A stretch of 11,792 nt of DNA from Cellvibrionaceae bacterium (GCA_021151525.1 JAGKXD010000120.1:1-11792), one strand, 5' to 3'; counted from the first letter of the stretch, positions 1 through 7,697 are shown. Made by a program: numbers and translations. The notes: generated from the sequence alone by a model not told the origin.

Positions 1-3000
1 GATAAACGGGGTGCATTGGCTTCAAGGTTGTTTTCGGCGTCACTTTTGACGAGTGTGATCTTAGTCGCAAATAACGCAATTGCTGCCCCAACAGAAACCT
101 ATAACTGGAAAAACGTGCGCATAGATGGTGGCGGTTTCGTTCCTGGAATTGTATTCAATCAGAAAGAACAAGACCTGATTTATGCTCGTACCGACATAGG
201 CGGTGCCTATCGTTGGAACGCGACTACAAGTAGTTGGGTGCCAATGTTGGATTGGGTGGGTTGGGACAATTGGGGTTGGAATGGCGTACTCAGTTTGGCA
301 ACAGACCCGGTTGATACCAACCGTGTTTACGTTGCTGCTGGTATGTATACCAACAGCTGGGATCCTAATAACGGCGCGATTCTTCGCTCAACCGATAAAG
401 GTGTTACCTGGCAAGCGACTCCACTGCCTTTTAAAGTGGGCGGCAACATGCCGGGTCGCGGGCAGGGCGAGCGTTTGGCGATTGACCCCAACAAAAACAA
501 CATTATTTACTTCGGTGCGGAAGGCGGTAACGGCCTATGGCGCAGTACCGACTATGGTGTGACCTGGGCGAAAGTATCCAGCTTCACCAATGGTGGTACT
601 TACGCGCAGGATCCAACCGACGTAAATAACTACCTCAATCAGTTGCAGGGCGTGACTTGGGTTACGTTTGACCCAACTTCAAGCGCATCTGGAACTGCAT
701 CCAAAACCATTTATGTGGGCGTGGCTGACAAGGCTAATCCGGTTTATCGCAGTACCGATGGCGGCGCTACCTGGGCTCCAATTGCAGGAGCACCAACAAG
801 CTACCTCGCGCATAAAGGTGTTTATGATTCTGTAAATGGCATCCTCTACATTTCTACCAGCGATACCGGCGGCCCTTATGATGGTGCCAAAGGCGATGTG
901 TGGAAACTGGATACCAAAACCGGTGTGTGGACCAATATCAGCCCAATTCCATCATCCAGTGCAGACCTATACTTCGGCTACAGCGGTTTAACTATTGATC
1001 GCAAAAACCCGAAAACCCTGATGGTGGCTTCACAAGTTGCCTGGTGGCCGGATGCTATTTTCTTCCGCACTACCGATGGCGGCGCTACCTGGACTCGCAT
1101 TTGGGATTGGACCAGCTACCCAAGCCGCAGCTTCCGTTACACCCAGGACATCACCGAAAACCCATGGCTGAACTTTGGTGTGACCAGCCCGGTTGCGCCA
1201 GATACAGCACCAAAGCTGGGTTGGATGAACGAATCGGTTGAGATCGACCCTTTTAATTCCAGCCGTTTGATGTATGGCACGGGCGCAACGCTCTACGCCA
1301 CAGAAAACCTCACTAACTGGGATGCTGGAACTCAAATTCTGATCAAACCCAAAGCCAAGGGTATCGAAGAAACCGCGGTATTGGATTTGGTGAGCCCTCC
1401 AACAGGTGCGCCTTTGTACTCAGCTTTGGGCGATATCGGTGGCTTCCGTCATGACGATTTAACCAAGGTTCCCGGTTATAACTTCGCAACACCAAGCTTA
1501 ACCAGTACGACCAGTATTGATTACGCCGAGTTGAGTCCTTCAACTATGGTACGTGTGGGTAATACCGGCACTACCGGTGGTTTGGGTGTTACAACTACGG
1601 CGGGTACCAGCTGGTGGGCAGGGCAAGTACCTAGCGGTGTGACTGGCGGTGGTAACGTAGCTTTGTCAGCAGATGGTGGCGCGATTGTGTGGAGCCCGGG
1701 TGGTATTGCGGTACAAGTTTCTACTACTTTTGGTAGCAACTGGGCTGCGGCAACTGGTGTGCCTACAGGCGCAATCGTTGAGTCGGATCGCGTTAATCCA
1801 AGCAAGTTTTACGCACTTAGCAACGGCACTTTCTATGTGAGTACCAATAAGGGCGCAAGCTTTACCGCAACAGCGGCTACAGGTATTCCTGCCGCAGCGC
1901 ATAAGTTCAAGGCGGTTTACGGTCGTGAAGGTGATATCTGGTTAGCGGGCGGTAGCGATACGACCACCTACGGTTTGTGGCATTCCACCAACTCGGGTGC
2001 GAGCTTCACCAAAATCGCCAATGTCCAAAAAGCCGATAACGTGAGCTTCGGTAAAGCAGCGCCAGGCCAAACTTATCCTGCTATCTACATAGTGGCTCAG
2101 GTTGATGGCGTGCGCGGCGTATTCCGCTCTGATGATATGGCGGCTAGCTGGGTTCGCATCAATGATGACCAACATCAATACGGCAATTTGGGCGATGCGT
2201 TGACTGGCGACCCACGCGTATATGGTCGTGTGTATGTGGGCACCAACGGTCGCGGTGTGGTGTGGGGCGATAGCAGTGGTGTAGTGACTAGCAGTTCAAG
2301 TTCGTCAGTCGCCAGTTCCTCTGTTGCCAGCAGCGTTGTTGCTTTGAGTTCGAGCAGCTCGAGCAAGAGTTCTGTTGCGGCGACCAGCAGTTCTGTTGCA
2401 AGCAGCTCGGTAGTGAGTTCTTCCAGCAAATCGAGCGCGGTTTCCACCAGTTCGTCTGTGGCATCTTCCAGTGTTTCCTCGGCTGTTTCTTCCAGCTCCT
2501 CCAGCAGTCCATTTACTCAACAATGTAATTGGTACGGCACCTTGTACCCCGTGTGTGTGACCACGACTAGTGGTTGGGGCTATGAGTCTGGCAAGAGCTG
2601 TATTGCTGCATCAACGTGCAGTGCACAACCAGCGCCTTACGGCATTGTGGGTGCAAGTTCGTCTTCAAGCACTAGTGTTGCCTCAAGTGTGAAGAGCAGC
2701 AGTTCAAGCCGCGTAGTAAGCAGTTCACCGGCAACCAGTTCAAGTTCGAGCTCGAAGTCTTCGAGTTCAAGCAGTTCTGTGATGAGCTCAAGTTCAAAAA
2801 GTTCATCGAGTCTTGCCAGCAGTTCAAGCAGCAGCGTGGCTACAACAGGCGGGTGTAAGTATGTTGTTAGTAATGAATGGAACACCGGCTTTACGGCGGC
2901 AGTTCGCATTACCAATAACGGCACTACGGCTATTAATGGCTGGAATGTAAGTTGGACTTACACCGATGGTACGCGTGTCACCAGTTCCTGGGGTGGCACA

Positions 3001-3150
3001 GTAACAGGCACCAATCCTTACTCTGCAACAAACCTTGATTGGAATAAAACAATTCAACCAGGTCAGTCTGTAGAAGTAGGGATTCAAGGTGAAAAGGGCA
3101 CTAGCAGCACAGCACTAATCCCCGTAGTGACTGGCGCTTCGTGTAACTAA
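1..3150 (+). CDS. GH74 endo-xyloglucanase with CBM10 and CBM2 (5'-partial)
   Basis: Secreted enzyme expected to cleave the beta-1,4-glucan backbone of xyloglucan. The frame is open from base 1 with no ATG, so the true start probably lies just upstream; a TTG at 16 is in frame but unconvincing. Counting residues from that TTG, a signal peptide ends near A24, preceded by basic residues (KR). The GH74 double beta-propeller spans about 25-752, with Asp-box repeats such as STDGGATW. It carries both conserved DIGG motifs: D60 in TDIGGAYRW and D473 in GDIGGF, matching the catalytic aspartates known from the family. A serine-rich linker (753-834), CBM10 (835-879, CNWYGTLYP), a second serine linker (880-945) and CBM2 (946-1044, C947 and C1043 as the likely disulphide) follow. 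This GH74-CBM10-CBM2 order matches the characterised Cellvibrio japonicus GH74 xyloglucanase as I recall it. A hairpin terminator follows. Family assignment is very secure; substrate is by homology. Confidence 0.95.
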   Translation, partial: DKRGALASRLFSASLLTSVILVANNAIAAPTETYNWKNVRIDGGGFVPGIVFNQKEQDLIYARTDIGGAYRWNATTSSWVPMLDWVGWDNWGWNGVLSLATDPVDTNRVYVAAGMYTNSWDPNNGAILRSTDKGVTWQATPLPFKVGGNMPGRGQGERLAIDPNKNNIIYFGAEGGNGLWRSTDYGVTWAKVSSFTNGGTYAQDPTDVNNYLNQLQGVTWVTFDPTSSASGTASKTIYVGVADKANPVYRSTDGGATWAPIAGAPTSYLAHKGVYDSVNGILYISTSDTGGPYDGAKGDVWKLDTKTGVWTNISPIPSSSADLYFGYSGLTIDRKNPKTLMVASQVAWWPDAIFFRTTDGGATWTRIWDWTSYPSRSFRYTQDITENPWLNFGVTSPVAPDTAPKLGWMNESVEIDPFNSSRLMYGTGATLYATENLTNWDAGTQILIKPKAKGIEETAVLDLVSPPTGAPLYSALGDIGGFRHDDLTKVPGYNFATPSLTSTTSIDYAELSPSTMVRVGNTGTTGGLGVTTTAGTSWWAGQVPSGVTGGGNVALSADGGAIVWSPGGIAVQVSTTFGSNWAAATGVPTGAIVESDRVNPSKFYALSNGTFYVSTNKGASFTATAATGIPAAAHKFKAVYGREGDIWLAGGSDTTTYGLWHSTNSGASFTKIANVQKADNVSFGKAAPGQTYPAIYIVAQVDGVRGVFRSDDMAASWVRINDDQHQYGNLGDALTGDPRVYGRVYVGTNGRGVVWGDSSGVVTSSSSSSVASSSVASSVVALSSSSSSKSSVAATSSSVASSSVVSSSSKSSAVSTSSSVASSSVSSAVSSSSSSSPFTQQCNWYGTLYPVCVTTTSGWGYESGKSCIAASTCSAQPAPYGIVGASSSSSTSVASSVKSSSSSRVVSSSPATSSSSSSKSSSSSSSVMSSSSKSSSSLASSSSSSVATTGGCKYVVSNEWNTGFTAAVRITNNGTTAINGWNVSWTYTDGTRVTSSWGGTVTGTNPYSATNLDWNKTIQPGQSVEVGIQGEKGTSSTALIPVVTGASCN
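2272..2517 (+). repeat. Serine-rich linker between GH74 and CBM10
   Basis: Low-complexity coding sequence for about 82 residues, mostly Ser with Val, Ala and Lys (units such as SSSVASSS). It mixes AGC/AGT and TCN codons, so the repetition is at protein level rather than an exact DNA tandem repeat. Such linkers are typical of Cellvibrio and Saccharophagus secreted glycosidases. Confidence 0.85.
2653..2850 (+). repeat. Serine-rich linker between CBM10 and CBM2
   Basis: Second poly-serine spacer of the GH74 protein, about 66 residues, with KSSSSS-type units. It joins the CBM10 (ending in APYGIVG) to the CBM2 (starting GGCKYVV). The Leu/Glu-rich open frames on the opposite strand here and in the first linker are by-products of the serine codons, not genes. 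Confidence 0.85.
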
Positions 3151-3164
3151 TCTGAGTCGTTAAA

Positions 3165-3192
3165 CAAACCGCACATTTCAGTGTGCGGTTTG
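3165..3192 (+). terminator. Hairpin terminator after the xyloglucanase gene
   Basis: Perfect 11-bp inverted repeat (CAAACCGCACA / TGTGCGGTTTG) with a 6-base loop, beginning 14 bases after the stop codon. The T-run after it is poor (GCTTTG), so termination may be partial or partly dependent on Rho. Confidence 0.7.
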
Positions 3193-3332
3193 CTTTGCAA
3201 GTGAACGCTCAGAGAGGACTAAAACGATTTTTGTTACTTGTAATGAAGTTGTTTTAAAAAGTCGCATGCAATTGTGCGATTGCGTTGTTTGTTTTAACTA
3301 TGTTTCTGCGTGCTTTTGGGCGCAGCTTTTTC

Positions 3333-3357
3333 GCCCTGTTCTTTGAGCAGGGCTTTT
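3333..3357 (+). terminator. Second terminator-like hairpin in the LPMO upstream region
   Basis: GCCCTG / CAGGGC stem, extendable by a G-T wobble pair and a T-A pair, with a short loop and followed directly by TTTT. It lies about 140 bases beyond the first terminator with no gene between. It could be a back-up terminator, the end of a small RNA, or an attenuator in a long LPMO leader. Confidence 0.5.
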
Positions 3358-3436
3358 ACGTTTTAAAAACATTGACGTCATAGTTTTTGTGTTGATGTTT
3401 CCCTACAAAAATAAGTGCAAGAAATTTCTAGCGCTC

Positions 3437-3460
3437 TGTGCGCTGAAATATTTGCGCACA
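3437..3460. promoter_or_regulatory. Candidate operator: 7-bp inverted repeat with 10-base spacer
   Basis: TGTGCGC and GCGCACA flank an AT-rich spacer (TGAAATATTT), about 110 bases upstream of the LPMO start. The size, symmetry and AT-rich centre fit a binding site for a dimeric regulator, but it could also be a transcribed hairpin. It is not a good CRP consensus. No regulator is assigned. Confidence 0.3.
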
Positions 3461-3557
3461 CCGCTATTGTGTTGGAATCCGGATTGCAAACTGCGTCTGC
3501 TGTTAAGGACGATTTCGGTTTGCGATTAATTGTATTTTTTCAATTTCATCCAAAGAT

Positions 3558-3562
3558 GAGGG
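3558..3562 (+). promoter_or_regulatory. Ribosome binding site of the LPMO gene
   Basis: GAGGG, 6 bases before the ATG at 3569. This supports that start, which also gives a clean signal peptide ending exactly before the required N-terminal histidine. Confidence 0.7.
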
Positions 3563-3568
3563 ATTACC

Positions 3569-5599
3569 ATGCGTATTAAATATCTGTTGTATTTTCTATT
3601 CAGTTTATTGTTTTCGGCCAATGTATTTGCCCACGGCTTAATGGAAAGCCCAGCATCACGCAATTGGATTTGCGGCGCAACGACCAAGCCCGATCAAGTC
3701 ACTAACGGCACTGCACAAACACCTATTTGCGGCGAAGCTTTTGCGGTCAACAATATTGCGGGTTACAGCTTTATGAGCGTACTCACGCATACACAAGGGC
3801 GCTCAGTGGTAACACCATTGCCTGCAAATGTGTGCAGTTTTGGCAGCGAAACCTGGGCGGGCGCAGTTACACCCTGGGACATGCCTATCGATTGGCCAAC
3901 AGTACCTATGAGTTCCGGTGCGCAAACTATTACCTGGAATATTTCCTGGGGGCCACACTTTGATGACACCGCAGAGTTTCGCTATTGGATTACCAAATCC
4001 GATTTCCAATTTTCAAAAACCAAAGCCTTAAGTTGGAGCGATTTTGAAGACACACCTTTTTGTGTATTGAATTATGAAGATTCAACGCCTACTGCAAATC
4101 CCAATGTGATTTCAGATAAGGCCGCACAAAAATTTCGCACTACATGCACAGTGCCCGCGCGCTCAGGTCATCATGTTATTTATGGCGAGTGGGGCAGAAA
4201 GCCACCAACCTATGAGCGCTTTCACGGTTGTATAGATGCGGCCTTCGGTGGTGTAGTCAATCCAGATCCTGTTGTTGCACAAATTTCTGCAACACCTTCT
4301 GCGACAACCGTAACGGGTGCAACAACGATTGTATTTAGCGGATCAGGTTCGCAAGGTACAAATCTTTCTTATCAGTGGTCGGTCGATTCCGTTAATTCTT
4401 CGCTCTACAGTTTATCGTCTACAACTACAGCGAGCACCACACTCAGTTTACAAAATCCGCAAGCGCAAACGACCTTTACGGTACGTTTAACGGTTAGCAA
4501 TGGCAGTACGAGCAGTACCACATCAATGGTGTTTACACACTCGCCAAGTGTTGCTTCAAATTGGCAAGATTTTGGTGTCTTGATTGCAAGTGCGCGTACA
4601 TTAAATGTTGGCGATAAAGTTAGTGTGCGCATGGTAAATGGCGCAGGTGTGGATATTTATTTCCCCGCAACACCTGTAGTGATTACTTCAACGACTGCAA
4701 GTGAATCTGCATGGCCTTACGCGTTAGCGCAACAAATTAACGGTGCTGCAGGCGATGTGCAAGTTGGCGTACTTGGTACAACTGATAATGTTATTGCCGC
4801 ACAATCTGCTACCACCAATCGCATTTATGCGCGCAGGCCAACAACTTATGTAAGTGCTTATTTGCAAATTACAGGGGCAGCAAGTTCATCCTCAGTTGCG
4901 AGCAGCAGTGTTAGTTCGAGCACAAGTTCTGCATCAGGACAGCAATGCAATTGGTATGGGACTTTATATCCTCTGTGTGCGACTACCGCGAGTGGTTGGG
5001 GTTGGGAAAATAATAAAAACTGTATTGCGGCTGTGACTTGCGCCGCACAACCTGCGCCTTATGGAATTGTGGGTGCTGCCTCTTCCAGCAGTGTGAAATC
5101 ATCCAGTAGTTCTGCCGTTGCAACCTCTGCAAGCAGTTCAAAATCTTCCGCATCAAGCTCAATTGCAAGTAGCTCGAAATCTTCTGCAACAAGCTCAGTT
5201 GCTAGCAGTAGTAAATCGTCAAGCAGCAGTGTGAAGTCTTCCAGCAGTTCATCAGTTGCAAGCAGTGTTGCTTCATCAGCAGCAAGTTCAACTGCAGCAG
5301 GAAATTGCACTTATGTTGTTACCAATCAATGGAACAACGGATTCACCGGTGCGATTCGCATTAAAAATAATCGCACCACGGCTATTGAAGGCTGGACAGT
5401 AAATTGGGCTTACAGCGATGGCAGTTTAATTAACAGTAGTTGGAATGCCACGCTGAGCGGAACCAACCCTTACTCTGCAACTAACATCAGTTGGAATGGC
5501 TCAATCCAACCGGGGCAGGTTGTAGAGTTTGGTTTTCAGGGAACTAAAACAGCGGCAGCTGCTTCGGTTCCTGTTGTAACTGGAAATGCATGCAATTAA
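3569..5599 (+). CDS. AA10 lytic polysaccharide monooxygenase with Ig-like, GbpA-2-like, CBM10 and CBM2 domains
   Basis: Secreted copper enzyme expected to cleave crystalline polysaccharide, probably cellulose, by oxidation. Residues 1-21 are a signal peptide; cleavage after A21 exposes H22 (HGLMESPASRNW), the first ligand of the copper histidine brace. The second is H130 in SWGPHFDD. F226 in GCIDAAFGG is the likely axial residue. The catalytic domain covers about 22-230. An Ig/PKD-like beta domain follows (about 231-328), then a domain resembling domain 2 of Vibrio GbpA (about 332-435; LNVGDKVSVRM and AWPYALAQQIN), a serine linker (437-457), CBM10 (458-502), another serine linker (503-577) and CBM2 (578-676, C580 and C675). 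CBM10 and CBM2 suggest cellulose as target. C1 versus C4 oxidation cannot be decided here. AA10 assignment is firm; the two middle domains rest on pattern memory. Confidence 0.95.
   Translation: MRIKYLLYFLFSLLFSANVFAHGLMESPASRNWICGATTKPDQVTNGTAQTPICGEAFAVNNIAGYSFMSVLTHTQGRSVVTPLPANVCSFGSETWAGAVTPWDMPIDWPTVPMSSGAQTITWNISWGPHFDDTAEFRYWITKSDFQFSKTKALSWSDFEDTPFCVLNYEDSTPTANPNVISDKAAQKFRTTCTVPARSGHHVIYGEWGRKPPTYERFHGCIDAAFGGVVNPDPVVAQISATPSATTVTGATTIVFSGSGSQGTNLSYQWSVDSVNSSLYSLSSTTTASTTLSLQNPQAQTTFTVRLTVSNGSTSSTTSMVFTHSPSVASNWQDFGVLIASARTLNVGDKVSVRMVNGAGVDIYFPATPVVITSTTASESAWPYALAQQINGAAGDVQVGVLGTTDNVIAAQSATTNRIYARRPTTYVSAYLQITGAASSSSVASSSVSSSTSSASGQQCNWYGTLYPLCATTASGWGWENNKNCIAAVTCAAQPAPYGIVGAASSSSVKSSSSSAVATSASSSKSSASSSIASSSKSSATSSVASSSKSSSSSVKSSSSSSVASSVASSAASSTAAGNCTYVVTNQWNNGFTGAIRIKNNRTTAIEGWTVNWAYSDGSLINSSWNATLSGTNPYSATNISWNGSIQPGQVVEFGFQGTKTAAAASVPVVTGNACN
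4877..4939 (+). repeat. Serine-rich linker before CBM10 of the LPMO
   Basis: Short poly-serine spacer of about 21 residues between the GbpA-2-like domain and CBM10, much shorter than the other linkers in this window. Confidence 0.8.
5075..5299 (+). repeat. Serine-rich linker between CBM10 and CBM2 of the LPMO
   Basis: About 75 residues with recurring KSS(A/S)SS units. The imperfect repetition shows at both DNA and protein level, which suggests growth by slippage or unequal recombination. Confidence 0.8.
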
Positions 5600-5645
5600 C
5601 GCATGTATGTTTGTAGGAATTAATTTTAACCATAGGGAACGGATC

Positions 5646-5678
5646 TTAAAAAGTCCGGCATACAGCCGGGCTTTTTAA
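5646..5678 (+). terminator. Rho-independent terminator between LPMO and xylanase genes
   Basis: A 14-bp stem (TTAAAAAGTCCGGC / GCCGGGCTTTTTAA, one G-T wobble) with a 5-base loop and a T-tract inside the 3' arm. It begins 47 bases after the LPMO stop and ends only 29 bases before the xylanase ATG, which is unusually close to the next gene. Confidence 0.85.
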
Positions 5679-5707
5679 ATATTATTATTTTTAACGAGAA
5701 TGTAATC

Positions 5708-7642
5708 ATGAATATAACAACGAAAGTTTTTAACGTGCAAGCGAGTGTGAAATACCTGAATAAATGTGTGTTAGCGGCTGCAACGTTTTTTGCTGCATCA
5801 TCGCAAGCGGCTACCTGTAGTTATTCAGTTGTGAATGATTGGAATACAGGTTTCCAGGGTTCAATTACTATTACCAACAATGGTACAAGTGCTATCAATG
5901 GTTGGACTGTAGGTTGGCAATATACCGCCAATAAAATTACCAGCTCATGGAATGCAACTTTGAGTGGTAGTAATCCTTACACTGCAACGGCGTTGGACTG
6001 GAATAAAACTATTCAGCCAGGGCAATCGGTTAGCTTTGGTGTTCAAGGTGATAAAAATGGCGGTGCCGCAGAAAAGCCAACGATTACGGGAAGCGTTTGT
6101 TCTGCTGTTGTATCTAGCGCATCTTCTGTAGCGTCCAGTTCGGTAGCGACTACATCATCAAGCTCAAAAAGTTCTGTGGCTAGTTCGGTTGTCGTTTCTG
6201 CGGCGAGTTCGGTTGTCAGTTCTGCAATAAGCTCAACACCAATTTCAACATCAAGCAGTGCGCTGTCATCGAGTTCAAAAAGTTCTGTTGCGCTATCATC
6301 CAGCAGTGTGTCTTCTGCGTGTGGTGTATCGCAATGTAATTGGTACGGTACGCTTTACCCAAGTTGCACAACAACCACCAGTGGCTGGGGTTACGAGAAT
6401 GGTAAGAGCTGTATTGCAACTTCAACTTGTGCAACGCAACCTGCACCTTACGGTGTAGTGGAAGGCTGCCCTGTGTCATCTTCTTCAAGCTCTGTGGTAA
6501 GTACTTCATCATCGAGTACAAAAACGTCTAGTTCGGTGGCGACAACATCTAGTTCTGTAGTCGCAACTTCTTCAAGTGTTAAATCAAGCTCAAGCAGTTC
6601 AGTTGCAAGCAGTGTTGCTACTACGGGCTTAAAATCTTTGGTGACATTCCCAATTGGTGTTGCCGTTAATGCAGGCAATGAAAACAACAGTATCTTGAAT
6701 GGTAGTACCAGTGCACAACAACAAGCCGTGGTATTTCCAAATTTTAGCCAGTTTACGGCTGGCAATATTATGAAGATGAGTTACTTGCATCCATCAGAAG
6801 CATCATTCACGTTCACTCAAGCAGATGACTTAATTGCCTTCGCAAATGCGCACGGCATAAAAATGCATGCGCATACGCTGATTTGGCATTCGGATTATCA
6901 AGTACCTAGCTTTATGAAAAATTACAGCGGTGATTTTGCGGCCATGATGAAAACTCACGTGCAAACTATTGCATCGCATTTTTCTGGCAAGGTAAGTAGC
7001 TGGGACGTTGTGAATGAAGCGCTCGCAGAAGATGGTGATAGTACAGCCGTAAATGGTTTCCGCAATTCCGTCTTCTATCAAAAAATGGGTTTGAATTTTA
7101 TCGATCAAGCTTTTATTAATGCACGCGCTGCAGACCCAGTTGCCGATTTATTTTATAACGATTTCAATATCGAAAATGGTGGCACCAAAACCACTAACTT
7201 GTTAGCCATGGTGGATGGAATGAAAACTCGCGGTGTGCCTATTACCGGTGTGGGTTTCCAAATGCACGTGCTTCTGGATTGGCCAAGTGCAAGTACGATA
7301 GAAGCGGCTATGAAAGCAGTAGCAGATCGCGGATTGAAAGTTAAAATTTCTGAGTTGGATGTGCGTGTGAACAATCCATACAACTCATCCGCACCTGTGT
7401 ACACCAGTTTAACGGCAGATGCTGCAGCGAAACAAAAAGAACGCTACCGTCAAATTGTTGCGTCTTACATGAAGGTTGTTCCTGCTGCGCAACGCGGCGG
7501 TATTACTGTGTGGGGCGTGTGGGATACCGATAGTTGGTTAAATACAGCTAGCGCACCTGACTGGCCATTACTGTTTGACGCTAACTTCCAAGCCAAACCC
7601 GCATGGCAAGGCTTTGCGGATGGTTTGACTAGCGCGCCTTAA
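5708..7642 (+). CDS. xyn10A: GH10 endo-1,4-beta-xylanase with N-terminal CBM2 and CBM10
   Basis: Secreted enzyme that hydrolyses internal beta-1,4 bonds of xylan by a retaining mechanism. A signal peptide with a long N-region ends near A34/A35 (SSQAA). CBM2 spans about 36-131 (C37, C131), a serine linker 132-204, CBM10 205-254, a second serine linker 255-307, and the GH10 barrel 308-644. Hallmarks are HTLIWH (389-394), acid/base E437 in WDVVNEAL, YNDFN, GFQMH, nucleophile E549 in SELDVRV, and W602 in VWGVWDTDSW. Order and sequence strongly resemble C. japonicus Xyn10A, so I use that symbol; a paralogue is possible. Two oddities: CBM10 has an extra cysteine pair (C205, C254), and the loop after NNPY is shorter than I recall for Xyn10A, lacking its cysteine-containing calcium-binding insertion. 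The start is preceded by a weak GAGA about 9 bases upstream. Confidence 0.95.
   Translation: MNITTKVFNVQASVKYLNKCVLAAATFFAASSQAATCSYSVVNDWNTGFQGSITITNNGTSAINGWTVGWQYTANKITSSWNATLSGSNPYTATALDWNKTIQPGQSVSFGVQGDKNGGAAEKPTITGSVCSAVVSSASSVASSSVATTSSSSKSSVASSVVVSAASSVVSSAISSTPISTSSSALSSSSKSSVALSSSSVSSACGVSQCNWYGTLYPSCTTTTSGWGYENGKSCIATSTCATQPAPYGVVEGCPVSSSSSSVVSTSSSSTKTSSSVATTSSSVVATSSSVKSSSSSSVASSVATTGLKSLVTFPIGVAVNAGNENNSILNGSTSAQQQAVVFPNFSQFTAGNIMKMSYLHPSEASFTFTQADDLIAFANAHGIKMHAHTLIWHSDYQVPSFMKNYSGDFAAMMKTHVQTIASHFSGKVSSWDVVNEALAEDGDSTAVNGFRNSVFYQKMGLNFIDQAFINARAADPVADLFYNDFNIENGGTKTTNLLAMVDGMKTRGVPITGVGFQMHVLLDWPSASTIEAAMKAVADRGLKVKISELDVRVNNPYNSSAPVYTSLTADAAAKQKERYRQIVASYMKVVPAAQRGGITVWGVWDTDSWLNTASAPDWPLLFDANFQAKPAWQGFADGLTSAP
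6101..6319 (+). repeat. Serine-rich linker between CBM2 and CBM10 of the xylanase
   Basis: About 73 residues rich in Ser, Val and Ala, encoded by mixed AGC/AGT and TCN codons. It separates the N-terminal CBM2 from CBM10. Confidence 0.8.
6470..6628 (+). repeat. Serine/threonine-rich linker before the GH10 domain
   Basis: About 53 residues, Ser-rich with more Thr than the other linkers (VATTSSSVV units). It joins CBM10 to the catalytic barrel, which begins near LKSLVTFPIGVAV. Confidence 0.8.
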
Positions 7643-7664
7643 GCAACTCCAGTCGTAACCTCTA

Positions 7665-7697
7665 ATAAAAAGCCCGCGTTTACCGCGGGCTTTTTAT
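7665..7697. terminator. Bidirectional terminator between xylanase and cytochrome b561 genes
   Basis: Perfect 14-bp stem (core AAAAAGCCCGCG / CGCGGGCTTTTT) with loop TTTAC. A-tract and T-tract flank the GC core symmetrically, so it can stop transcription from both the xylanase (22 bases upstream) and the convergent cytochrome gene (stop codon at 7726-7728). Confidence 0.92.

Larger units (their letters stand above)
3151..3568. other. Intergenic region with two terminator-like hairpins and the LPMO upstream region
   Basis: This gap of 418 bases holds no convincing gene. It contains the terminator at 3165-3192, short alternative hairpins around 3262-3283, a second terminator-like hairpin at 3333-3357, an 8-bp palindrome TGACGTCA (3373-3380), and a 24-bp inverted repeat (3437-3460). 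A TTGACG at 3372-3377 could be a -35 element, but no good -10 lies at the right distance, so I do not call a promoter. The LPMO promoter most likely lies between 3358 and 3550. Confidence 0.6.

Noticed and set aside
2175..2924. Open frames on the minus strand with Leu/Glu-rich repeats over the GH74 serine linkers
   Set aside because: They are antisense readings of serine codons (ELLELL-type proteins), without ribosome binding sites or recognisable domains.
3299..3382. Small hydrophobic open frame of 27 codons between GH74 and LPMO
   Set aside because: No ribosome binding site, and it runs straight through a terminator-like hairpin.
5059..5310. Minus-strand frame of 83 codons over the LPMO serine linker
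   Set aside because: Same artefact of serine-rich coding DNA; it lies fully inside a real gene.
2272..6628. Serine-linker repeats as CRISPR array or minisatellite
   Set aside because: Repeats are imperfect, lie in frame within secreted enzymes, and have no regular spacer pattern.
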